This document shows positions 51,350-59,113 of a stretch of DNA of 64,000 nt, piece after piece. The notes beneath the pieces were generated by a model. The model saw only the letters and a program-made list of their open reading frames with translations, had not been told where the DNA came from and did no database searches. Each line of letters starts with the position of its first letter. Position 1 is the first letter of the stretch. Origin of the DNA: Pontibacter burrus (GTDB lineage Bacteria; Bacteroidota; Bacteroidia; Cytophagales; Hymenobacteraceae); NCBI RefSeq assembly GCF_010686685.1, contig NZ_JAAGWD010000003.1:124001-188000 (forward strand), written 5' to 3'. Position numbers and translations under genes: made by a program.

Positions 51350-52444
51350 TTAAGCCATCTGCTGATGGGTAGGTTTCTCTATGGAGTCAGTGTTATTTTC
51401 AGGCGAATCTTTACTAAAAACCTGAACAACCCAGCGTGGTAATACCACCGCCCCGATGAGCAAGTACAGGTAATATGTTAGCAAACGATAGAGCAAGATA
51501 ATAATAGTTGTGAAGCTCCCAATAAAAACACCGAAAAAAGCCGGAAAAGCCAATTCAGCAAAGCCTGCACCACCAGGCGTTACCGATACAAACAGCACAA
51601 TCTTGTAAATCAGGTTTCGCGAAAAAATAATGATGTGATCATCAAAGGTCAGGTTTGTAAAAGCAGCAATCAGGCAGCCGATGATAATGTAGCGCGCTGT
51701 CCAGACAAAGAAGGTAGAAATGCTGGCATGCAGCCAGTAAGCCGTCTTTTTGGTGCGCAGGTGCTTCGAGGCAATAAGCAGTTCGTTGGCGTGCGTAAAC
51801 AGCGCAATACGCCAGCGTTTGAACAGCTTTACCTGCCCCATGCGTATCATAAGGCGTTTTACGGCCTTCGGGTTAATGAATAGCGCATAAAACATGGTGA
51901 AGGCATAAAGCGCAATCAGCAAATACGAAATAAGGAAAGCAATGCCAATACTGTTGCGTAATGTTTCGCTGATGCCGGCAATATCCGGTATCAGCTGATC
52001 GCCTGCCAGCAAGATTACAACAGGCACAGCCAGCACAAAATACATATTATCGAGCATAGCTGTAACCATAACCTGAGCGATGGCCTTACCCAGCTGTATT
52101 TTCTCTTTAAAGAGGATGAAAGCCGCAATGGTAGACCCACCAACCACCGAAGGCAGCACACAGGAGGCAAACTCCCATAACATGATAACGTTGAAACTTT
52201 GCTTCCAGCTCAGGGCTTTTTCGGTAATGTACCGGATGCGGTACATGTAGCCGAAGTCGCGTATGAAAAGTACCAGTAACGCCATGCCCGCCCAGAAAAG
52301 ATTAGCCTGCAGCAGTGTTTGCAACTGGCCGGGTTCATAGTTTTTGTATAACATGTAGCCCACCACACCCAGCCCGAGCAGCACAGGTAACAGAATGCGG
52401 CGCGCTGAGAATTTTTTCTGGAATTGCTCCTTCGTTAAAGCCAT
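51350..52444 (-). CDS. LPG-synthase-type membrane protein (flippase-like, UPF0104)
   Basis: This 364-residue integral membrane protein has about eight helices, belonging to the lysylphosphatidylglycerol synthase transmembrane family. Recognisable segments are LPVLLGLGVVGYMLYKNYE (helix 1), the conserved VLPSVVGGSTIAAFILFKEKI near residue 100, and GGAGFAELAFPAFFGVFIG (about 305-323), matching the family's PGGxGxxE motif. It lacks the cytosolic lysyl-transferase domain of MprF, so it may be a lipid flippase or related membrane protein. It lies between kup and a permease in an operon with spacings of 9 and 15 nt. Confidence 0.87.
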   Translation of the reverse strand: MALTKEQFQKKFSARRILLPVLLGLGVVGYMLYKNYEPGQLQTLLQANLFWAGMALLVLFIRDFGYMYRIRYITEKALSWKQSFNVIMLWEFASCVLPSVVGGSTIAAFILFKEKIQLGKAIAQVMVTAMLDNMYFVLAVPVVILLAGDQLIPDIAGISETLRNSIGIAFLISYLLIALYAFTMFYALFINPKAVKRLMIRMGQVKLFKRWRIALFTHANELLIASKHLRTKKTAYWLHASISTFFVWTARYIIIGCLIAAFTNLTFDDHIIIFSRNLIYKIVLFVSVTPGGAGFAELAFPAFFGVFIGSFTTIIILLYRLLTYYLYLLIGAVVLPRWVVQVFSKDSPENNTDSIEKPTHQQMA

Positions 52445-52453
52445 AATGTATAG

Positions 52454-54391
52454 TTAAGCCATTACACGTTTCAGCTCCGGCAGTTTTGCAGGGCTTATCA
52501 CAAGTGGCACTTGCTCCACTTTCACAGAACTGGTATCCAGCCCAAACCACCTGCTCTCCGATATAGCGAACTTCTTAATATTGAAGTACCATTCCATTAT
52601 CAGGCGATTTTTAAAGGGCAGATCGTTTTCGTAGGAGAGGAACTTCTCAAGAACCACAAACCGGAAATCCCCGATCCGGTTCTGCTTGCTGAGGGAGTCG
52701 TAGCGGCTGGTGATATCTACTTCGCCGTTGGCCACCAATTCTTCTACTACTTTTCTGAAAAACAGGTTGATGCGCTGTTCTACCCTGAAGCCCAGCTTAA
52801 AGTCAATGCGGATAACATGGCCAGGTTCTAGCTGCTTTACTTTATACTCCGAGGTAAACGGTTTGTCGGTTGTCTCAACGTGTACAAACCAATAAATGTC
52901 GGCACGTTTCGGGCGTTTCTGGAAGATCGAATAAATCACCTTCGATTCTACATCCTTTGGTTTCGGAGCGCTGGTCATAAACACCAGATGCGTACTGTAT
53001 TTAGGGATGGTGTCATCGTCGCTCAGCTCTTTCAGCGCCGGAAGGTAATTTTTAAGCCGTACATATTCTGTTAAGTTACGCTTAATGTAGAAGGCTTTTA
53101 TCCAGATATACATCACCGTAAGCAGCAGGCCGCCAATCATAATTGTTACCCAGCCTCCATGCGGGAACTTGCTCAGGTTTGCAACCATAAAAGCCAGCTC
53201 TATCGAGATATACACAGCAAGGAACAAGGTAACTATAGCTAGCGACTTAAACCTGGTGTACAGGTAATAGCTCATCAGGATGGTGGTCGAAAGCATTGCC
53301 ATCGTTATAGCCATTCCGTAAGCTGCCTCCATGTTTGCAGACTCGCGGAAGTACAATACAATACCAATACAGCCTGCCCAGAGCAAACGGTTTACGCTAG
53401 GTACAAACAGTTGCCCTTTTTGCAGGGTAGGATACACCAGCTTTACACGAGGCCACAAATTCAACCGGATCGCTTCTGATATAAGCGTAAAAGAACCTGT
53501 GATCAGGGCCTGACTGGCTATGATAGCAGCTATAGTTGCAATGGCAATCCCGAACAACAGGAACCACGAAGGCATAATGCCATAAAAGGGATTTTCTCTC
53601 AGTACACTACCTTCTTTGGTCATCAGCCAGGCGCCCTGCCCCAGGTAGTTCAGCAGCAGGCATATCTTCACAAAGCCCCAGCTCAGCCTGATATTGGGTC
53701 TGCCGCAGTGGCCCAGGTCAGAATACAGCGCTTCAGCACCTGTGGTACATAAAAATACTGCCCCAAGCACCCAGAAACCTCCCGGGTAATTTATAAGCAG
53801 GTTGTATGCATAGTAGGGGTTTATTGCCCGCAGTATCTCAGGATGTTCTGCAAGCGATAAGCCGCCCAGCACGCCAAGCATCGTAAACCAAAGCAGCATG
53901 ATCGGTCCGAAGGCCTTGCCCACAATTTCGGTACCGAAGCTCTGCAGCAGGAAGATGATGGTGATAATGCCGATAACTATAGGCACAGTTGGAATGTCCG
54001 GCTGTATGATACGAAGCCCCTCTACTGCAGATGAAACCGAGATAGGTGGCGTAATCATGCCATCGGCCAGCAACGCAGCTCCGCCAACCATTGCCGGAAC
54101 TATAAGCCACGGCGCACGGCGGCGGATTAACGTGTAAAGCGAAAAAATACCGCCTTCGCCGTTGTTATCTGCCTGCAGGGTAAGCAGTACATATTTTATA
54201 GTTGTCTGCAGGGTAAGTGTCCAGAAAACGCAGGAAATACCACCGTATACCAACGTTTCTGTAATAGACGCGCTACCCAGAATGGCCTTCATCACATACA
54301 ATGGAGAAGTACCGATGTCTCCGTATATAATGCCCAGAGAAATTAAAACGCCGGCTGTAGAAACAGCGCTGGTTTTAGATAAATTACTCAT
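52454..54391 (-). CDS. kup: Kup-type potassium uptake transporter
   Basis: The 645-residue protein has about twelve membrane helices (about 10-440) and a cytoplasmic C-terminal domain of about 200 residues. The family signature GDIGTSPLYV occurs at residues 24-33. Charged residues in the first helices (LLADGMITPPISV; EGLRIIQ) match Kup/HAK K+-H+ symporters. Length is normal. It is first in the minus-strand operon of transporters, which suggests K+ homeostasis linked to osmotic or amino-acid stress. The gene starts 89 nt after the DedA gene ends, with no hairpin seen between them. Confidence 0.94.
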   Translation of the reverse strand: MSNLSKTSAVSTAGVLISLGIIYGDIGTSPLYVMKAILGSASITETLVYGGISCVFWTLTLQTTIKYVLLTLQADNNGEGGIFSLYTLIRRRAPWLIVPAMVGGAALLADGMITPPISVSSAVEGLRIIQPDIPTVPIVIGIITIIFLLQSFGTEIVGKAFGPIMLLWFTMLGVLGGLSLAEHPEILRAINPYYAYNLLINYPGGFWVLGAVFLCTTGAEALYSDLGHCGRPNIRLSWGFVKICLLLNYLGQGAWLMTKEGSVLRENPFYGIMPSWFLLFGIAIATIAAIIASQALITGSFTLISEAIRLNLWPRVKLVYPTLQKGQLFVPSVNRLLWAGCIGIVLYFRESANMEAAYGMAITMAMLSTTILMSYYLYTRFKSLAIVTLFLAVYISIELAFMVANLSKFPHGGWVTIMIGGLLLTVMYIWIKAFYIKRNLTEYVRLKNYLPALKELSDDDTIPKYSTHLVFMTSAPKPKDVESKVIYSIFQKRPKRADIYWFVHVETTDKPFTSEYKVKQLEPGHVIRIDFKLGFRVEQRINLFFRKVVEELVANGEVDITSRYDSLSKQNRIGDFRFVVLEKFLSYENDLPFKNRLIMEWYFNIKKFAISESRWFGLDTSSVKVEQVPLVISPAKLPELKRVMA

Positions 54392-54480
54392 TATGGGATA
54401 TCTAAGCTTAGCAGTTACTTACAATGAACAAGAAATCCGACGATGTCATAGCCGCTTTGTATTGATATGCTACAAACATG

Positions 54481-55137
54481 TTAAGCCTGCTTGCTGGCTG
54501 CCATACGCTGTTTAATAATGGTATAAATAGGTGGCATCAACGATATGAAAATGATACCCAGTATCAGCAGCGAGAAGTTGGAGCGCACCGTAGGCAGGTT
54601 TCCAAACATATAACCCATCATCATAAAGAACACTACCCAAACAAAAGCACCTACAACGTTAAAGACCAGAAAGCGCTTATAGTTCATGTTTCCCATACCC
54701 GCTACAAAAGGCGCGAAAGTGCGCACGATAGGAACAAAACGGGCATAAATTATCGTGCGGCCACCGTATTTTACATAAAATTTTTCGGCCTGTTGCAAGT
54801 GCGATTTGCGCAGGAACCAGTAGTCTTTATTATAAAACCTGCGGCCAAATTTATTTCCTGTAAAGTAGTTAAAAGAGTCGCCAAGAATTGCCGCAAATAT
54901 TAACAAACCCTGTAGGTACCATACATTCAAATCAGAAGATGGCAGCGCAGCAAGTGCACCTAATGCAAAAAGTAAGGAGTCGCCGGGTAGGAAAGGCGTA
55001 ACTACCAGGCCTGTCTCACAGAAAATAATAATGAAAAGGATGAGGTATATCCAGTTCTCGTACTGATTTAACAGTTCTACCAGGTGCTGGTCGATGTGCA
55101 GAATAAAGCTGATCAGGTGCTGAATGAGCTCCAACAT
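54481..55137 (-). CDS. DedA family membrane protein
   Basis: This 218-residue protein has the DedA pattern: LILFIIIFCETGLVVTPFLPGDSLLFALGALAAL (about 34-67), with E41 of the ExG and D54 of PGD. A central loop F-GRRFYNKDYWFLRKSHLQQAEKFYVKYGG is followed by YARFVPIVRTFAPFVAGMGNMNYKRF (about 141-166) with the RxxPxxRxxxP motif. DedA proteins act as undecaprenyl-phosphate flippases or maintain membrane potential. It is followed on the same strand by kup. Confidence 0.94.
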   Translation of the reverse strand: MLELIQHLISFILHIDQHLVELLNQYENWIYLILFIIIFCETGLVVTPFLPGDSLLFALGALAALPSSDLNVWYLQGLLIFAAILGDSFNYFTGNKFGRRFYNKDYWFLRKSHLQQAEKFYVKYGGRTIIYARFVPIVRTFAPFVAGMGNMNYKRFLVFNVVGAFVWVVFFMMMGYMFGNLPTVRSNFSLLILGIIFISLMPPIYTIIKQRMAASKQA

Positions 55138-55239
55138 AATAATTGTTAAAGGTTAAGGATGAGAGATAAAGGTATACCGTCGGCCTCTGAAACAGCCTTG
55201 GTACGGATGCTATAGTGTGTCGGATAAAATACAGAGCAT

Positions 55240-55587
55240 TTAGGGACCGGCTGTAAAGATAGTATGCAGGCCATTCTCTTTTAAAGCAGATGCCGGGGAA
55301 GCAACTATAGCCAGTTCAGTAACATCAGGTGAATGGGGGATTTGCTGCAGTAATTGCTGGTTAACCGGCACAAGTTGGTCTTTTGCCAGTTTCAGAATTG
55401 CTTCGCTTTCGGCAACTATAGTTCCTGTTGTAAACTTGGATACAGGTCCATCTGATTCCGTTTCCTGCAGCAATGCCAGCAACCGGCTGTCAGGCATAGA
55501 AGTTGCAGCATGCAGAGGCATAACCAGCACGCTCAACAACATCACTAATAATACAAGCTGCTGTTTTAACATCTGAAAAACTAACAT
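55240..55587 (-). CDS. Small exported protein, unknown
   Basis: This 115-residue protein has a hydrophobic N-terminus (MLVFQMLKQQLVLLVMLLSVLVMPLHAA) consistent with a signal peptide. The mature part of about 87 residues is helical and Thr/Ala rich (TESDGPVSKFTTGTIVAESEAILKLAKDQLVPVNQQLLQQI). No family is recognised. Two motif copies lie inside it, encoding TIV and VAS segments. Support is modest; the upstream neighbourhood is intergenic. Confidence 0.6.
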   Translation of the reverse strand: MLVFQMLKQQLVLLVMLLSVLVMPLHAATSMPDSRLLALLQETESDGPVSKFTTGTIVAESEAILKLAKDQLVPVNQQLLQQIPHSPDVTELAIVASPASALKENGLHTIFTAGP

Positions 55588-55794
55588 CGCCGATTAAGCC
55601 CGCAAAGGAATAACGCAGCAGCATGTAAAACAACTATATGCATAAAAGAATTTCATAATTCTGGCACCTTCCCTACAAATCTGGCGGGTATTTATGCCGT
55701 GCTCAGAAAAAAATAATGCTGTGCCACAAGGCAATGTTTTGCAAACTTGTTATCTCTACTTAATTTCAAGCCTTTATATTTTATCAACACCTAC

Positions 55795-57447
55795 ATGTCT
55801 TCTAAAAAATCCAAACACCCTAAAGGACTGTATTACCTGTTCTTTTCCGAGATGTGGGAGCGCTTTGGCTTCTATCTCATGCTGGCCATCTTCTTCCTGT
55901 ACATGATTGATGCACAGAACGGCGGCCTTGGAATCTCAAAAGAGAATGCTTCTGATATTTTCGGGACCTTTATCGCATTTGTGTATTTAACCCCCTTTGT
56001 AGGTGGCTTGCTGGCAGACCGCGTGTTGGGTTACAGGCTCTCGATCTCGATCGGTGGTATCTTGATGGCACTTGGTTACATCGGACTAGCATTGCCCGGC
56101 GATTTTGCCATGATTGCTTCTCTTGCGCTGATCATCATCGGTAACGGTTTCTTTAAACCAAATATTTCCACGTTGCTGGGCGGGCTGTATTCTAAACCTG
56201 AGTATCAGGAGCAGAAAGATACAGGCTATAACATCTTTTACATGGGTATAAACGTGGGGGCCTTTATAGCGCCGTTTGTGGCGTCGTACCTGCGTAACAA
56301 CTATGGCTGGGGCTATGCTTTTGCTGCTGCCGGTGTTGGTATGTTCCTGGGCGTACTTATTTTCTGGCTGGGTAACAAGCACTACAAAGAAGCTGATGTG
56401 CTGAAGCCTGCCGCTAAGAACGATATGTCGCTGACCCGTATTTTCAGCATTGTTATTCTGCCAGCAGTTATTGCGGGTGTGCTGGGCTGGGTACTTATTC
56501 CGGGCAACATCTTCGGTTCCGACTCTACCGATGCCTTTATTTTTGGTGCTATCCCGATCATGGTGTTTTACGGTTCGCTTTGGGCGCGCGCCTCTGCCGA
56601 AGATAAAAAACCGATTGCAGCCCTGCTTTCCATCTTTGCTGTAGTTATCGTTTTCTGGGCGATTTTCAAGCAGAATGGTACAGCGTTAACAACCTGGGCC
56701 GAGTACTACACTGACCGTGAAATGGTAGAGGGACTGGAAGGGCCAGCCGGAGCCATTGGCATGGTGCAGAAAGTAGACCAGAGCCTGTCTACCGTTCCGG
56801 ATTATGACGGTAACTTCAGAGCCCGTACTGATGCGGATGGCAAAGTAATTACAAAAGAAGGTGTTTCTCCTTACCTGAATAACCTGCCGCAGCAAGACTG
56901 GCCATCAGAAGGCAAGCCCCTTTCGCTGATCTCAACGGAGCTGTTCCAGTCTATCAACCCGTTCTTCGTAATTCTTCTTACGCCGCTGGTAGTTTGGTTC
57001 TTTACGTTCCTGCGCCGCCGAGGCAAAGAGCCATCAACACCGGCTAAAATTATGTGGGGACTTATTATTACAGCCCTGAGCACACTGGTAATGGTGGGTG
57101 CTGTGTTTGCCGGTATGAACGGGGCTGAAAAAAGCTCGGCCATGTGGCTGGTTGGTTCCTATGCCGTAATCACGATAGGGGAGCTGTTCCTGAGCCCGAT
57201 GGGCTTATCGCTGGTTTCAAAACTAAGCCCGCCTCGCCTGACTGCCCTGATGATGGGCGGCTGGTTCCTGTCTACATCTATCGGTAACAAGTTATCGGGA
57301 GTGCTGGCCAGTATGTGGGATAAATACGATCATAAAGCGTACTTCTTCCTGGTAAACTGCTTAGGTTCGCTACTGGCTGCCTTTGCCATTTTCCTGATGC
57401 TGAAGTGGCTGCGTCAGATTGTATTGGCACACACCGGCAAGAGCTAA
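55795..57447 (+). CDS. POT/PTR family proton-dependent oligopeptide transporter
   Basis: I choose the ATG at 55795 (MSSKKSKHPKGLYYLFF); the track's earlier TTG would add an unlikely N-terminal extension. The 550-residue MFS protein imports di- and tripeptides with protons. The family's ExxER motif is at E19, E22, R23 (SEMWERFGFY). The PTR2 signature FYMGINVGAFIAPFVASYLR occurs around residue 143. Lengths and the two extra helices between bundles match bacterial POT transporters. The gene is monocistronic with a terminator. Confidence 0.94.
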   Translation: MSSKKSKHPKGLYYLFFSEMWERFGFYLMLAIFFLYMIDAQNGGLGISKENASDIFGTFIAFVYLTPFVGGLLADRVLGYRLSISIGGILMALGYIGLALPGDFAMIASLALIIIGNGFFKPNISTLLGGLYSKPEYQEQKDTGYNIFYMGINVGAFIAPFVASYLRNNYGWGYAFAAAGVGMFLGVLIFWLGNKHYKEADVLKPAAKNDMSLTRIFSIVILPAVIAGVLGWVLIPGNIFGSDSTDAFIFGAIPIMVFYGSLWARASAEDKKPIAALLSIFAVVIVFWAIFKQNGTALTTWAEYYTDREMVEGLEGPAGAIGMVQKVDQSLSTVPDYDGNFRARTDADGKVITKEGVSPYLNNLPQQDWPSEGKPLSLISTELFQSINPFFVILLTPLVVWFFTFLRRRGKEPSTPAKIMWGLIITALSTLVMVGAVFAGMNGAEKSSAMWLVGSYAVITIGELFLSPMGLSLVSKLSPPRLTALMMGGWFLSTSIGNKLSGVLASMWDKYDHKAYFFLVNCLGSLLAAFAIFLMLKWLRQIVLAHTGKS

Positions 57448-57470
57448 GCTTATTCCAGATTAAAAATTTG

Positions 57471-57507
57471 AAGATCCGCCTGAACTATAGTTTGGGCGGA
57501 TCTTTTG
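57471..57507 (+). terminator. Terminator with AACTATAGTTT in the loop
   Basis: The stem GATCCGCC/GGGCGGATC flanks the loop TGAACTATAGTTT. A T-run follows. The loop carries the window motif, as in the terminator at 3838. Confidence 0.88.
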
Positions 57508-57609
57508 TTTAAAGGCCAGTTGATAACTATAGTTCAGCATGAGCCGGTATTAACTACGTATTTGCTACTGCGTAGAGAGGGGGTAAGTATTATCTAAAAT
57601 GAAGCGCCA

Positions 57610-58512
57610 GTGCAAAAAATAATGTATACTGCCCCAAACCAGAGTTGGGAGTGGATAGATGTAGAAAACCCGAGTGCAGAAGAGCTGCAGGATCTTGGCC
57701 AGAAATATGGCCTGCACCCTTCGTCGGTGCGCGATTGCCTGCAGCCCGAGCACCTTCCTAAATATGAGATTGCGAATAATATTGTATTTATTATCACCCG
57801 CATTTATGATGCAAAGGCCCACATAGAAGCCGATACCATACAGGAACTGACCAACAAACTATCGATTTTTTATCACGAAAAATTCATTATTACGGTACAC
57901 CGCTTCCCCGTCGACCTTATACCCGAGATTGTTGAGAAATACATTGATACAGGTCTGATTAAAACGCCCGGCAGTCTGCTTACCCGTATTGTTCGTTCTG
58001 CGCTTCGCACCTTCGACGATCCTGCCGTTAAACTGGCCGACGACCTGGATTATTACGAGACCAAAACATTCCTGCAAGCAAAACCGGTATCGCTTACCAA
58101 GGGGCTTTATCATCTGAAACGCAAAGTAGCTGTATCTAAAAGGGTACTTAAGTTATCAGAAGTAATATTGGTTAACATGCATTTGCAGAAACTATCTTCG
58201 ACGGAGCTACAGGACCTGAAGGATCTGTACGTGCACATGACCACGCTTTTTGATGAGCTCAACGACAGTGCGAATCATTTGGTCAATACCTATATTTCGC
58301 TCTCGTCGCAGCGCACGAACGAGGTAATGCGGGTGCTTACTATTTTCTCGGTGTTTTTTATGCCGCTCACGTTTATAGTTGGCATTTATGGCATGAACTT
58401 CCGGTTTATGCCTGAGCTGAATGTTTGGTATGGTTACCCGTTGGTGTTATTCATGATGCTGCTCATCACTGCTGTGATCTATGTCTGGTTCAGGCGCAAA
58501 GGCTGGCTTTGA
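57610..58512 (+). CDS. corA: CorA-like magnesium (divalent cation) transporter
   Basis: This 300-residue protein has a large cytoplasmic N-terminal domain of alpha/beta and long helices (about 1-235). Two C-terminal membrane helices surround the selectivity motif GMN (YGMNF, about 261-263). It ends FRRKGWL, the typical basic finish. Mg2+ or Co2+ uptake is the family role. The GTG at 57610 or the ATG at 57622 could be the start; the family fits either. The gene stands alone, 162 nt after the POT gene. Confidence 0.93.
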   Translation: MQKIMYTAPNQSWEWIDVENPSAEELQDLGQKYGLHPSSVRDCLQPEHLPKYEIANNIVFIITRIYDAKAHIEADTIQELTNKLSIFYHEKFIITVHRFPVDLIPEIVEKYIDTGLIKTPGSLLTRIVRSALRTFDDPAVKLADDLDYYETKTFLQAKPVSLTKGLYHLKRKVAVSKRVLKLSEVILVNMHLQKLSSTELQDLKDLYVHMTTLFDELNDSANHLVNTYISLSSQRTNEVMRVLTIFSVFFMPLTFIVGIYGMNFRFMPELNVWYGYPLVLFMMLLITAVIYVWFRRKGWL

Positions 58513-58570
58513 TTGATAAAGGTCAATAACATTATTGATGCAAGTCATCATTTGTGAACTGATTCCGATA

Positions 58571-58578
58571 TACTTTTG
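58571..58578 (+). promoter_or_regulatory. Candidate -7 element of the Cys-rich protein/TonB receptor/BNR operon
   Basis: TACTTTTG matches TAnnTTTG, 56 nt before the ATG at 58635. A TTG is 16 nt upstream, shorter than the usual 19-21. Confidence 0.5.
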
Positions 58579-58634
58579 CAGGGTAAAGGAGTACAATAGT
58601 TTAAGTTCTCCGGATATTTTGCTGAAAGCAACCC

Positions 58635-59012
58635 ATGAGAAATTTCTTTGTTATATCGCTACTGGCCATTATGCTGCTGCAGATTTTCAGCAAGGTGGTG
58701 GTCGTAGTTGATTACCAGGCGAACAAAGAATTTATTATGGAGTTTCTGTGCATTAACCGCGACAAGCCCGAACTGGAATGTGAAGGCAAGTGCCAACTGA
58801 CCAAAAAGCTGAAGGAGCAGCACGAGACAGATAAACAAACCGATGAGCGTGGTCAGAAACAGGAAGTGCAGGTAAATCTGTACTGCCAGAATCTGTTCTC
58901 GCTTCCAGCCTCCATACATCCAGCTATAGTTTCTTATTCCACAGTTTATAGTTGCAACTATAGTTCTGACGTACATCAGAGCATTTACCACCCACCACAG
59001 TTTATAGTTTAA
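58635..59012 (+). CDS. Small Cys-rich exported protein
   Basis: This 125-residue protein has an N-terminal hydrophobic helix (about 4-24), MRNFFVISLLAIMLLQIFSK, that is a signal or anchor. A conserved core follows: FIMEFLCINRDKPELECEGKCQLTKKLKE, with C39, C49 and C53 in C-x9-C-x3-C, and further cysteines at C84 and C107. From memory, Bacteroidota homologues share CxNxDKPxxxCxGKCxL and precede TonB receptors in loci thought to handle metals, possibly copper, though I cannot prove this. It is followed by the TonB receptor gene about 100 nt downstream on the same strand. Confidence 0.82.
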   Translation: MRNFFVISLLAIMLLQIFSKVVVVVDYQANKEFIMEFLCINRDKPELECEGKCQLTKKLKEQHETDKQTDERGQKQEVQVNLYCQNLFSLPASIHPAIVSYSTVYSCNYSSDVHQSIYHPPQFIV

Positions 59013-59113
59013 CCAGCGGGCGTGTGCGCCGCCATTTCTTATTGCAAAGGTGTATGCCTGTTGCATGCTTTGTCGCACGCTTCTAAATCTGATAAACTAT
59101 AAATTTTACTGAC

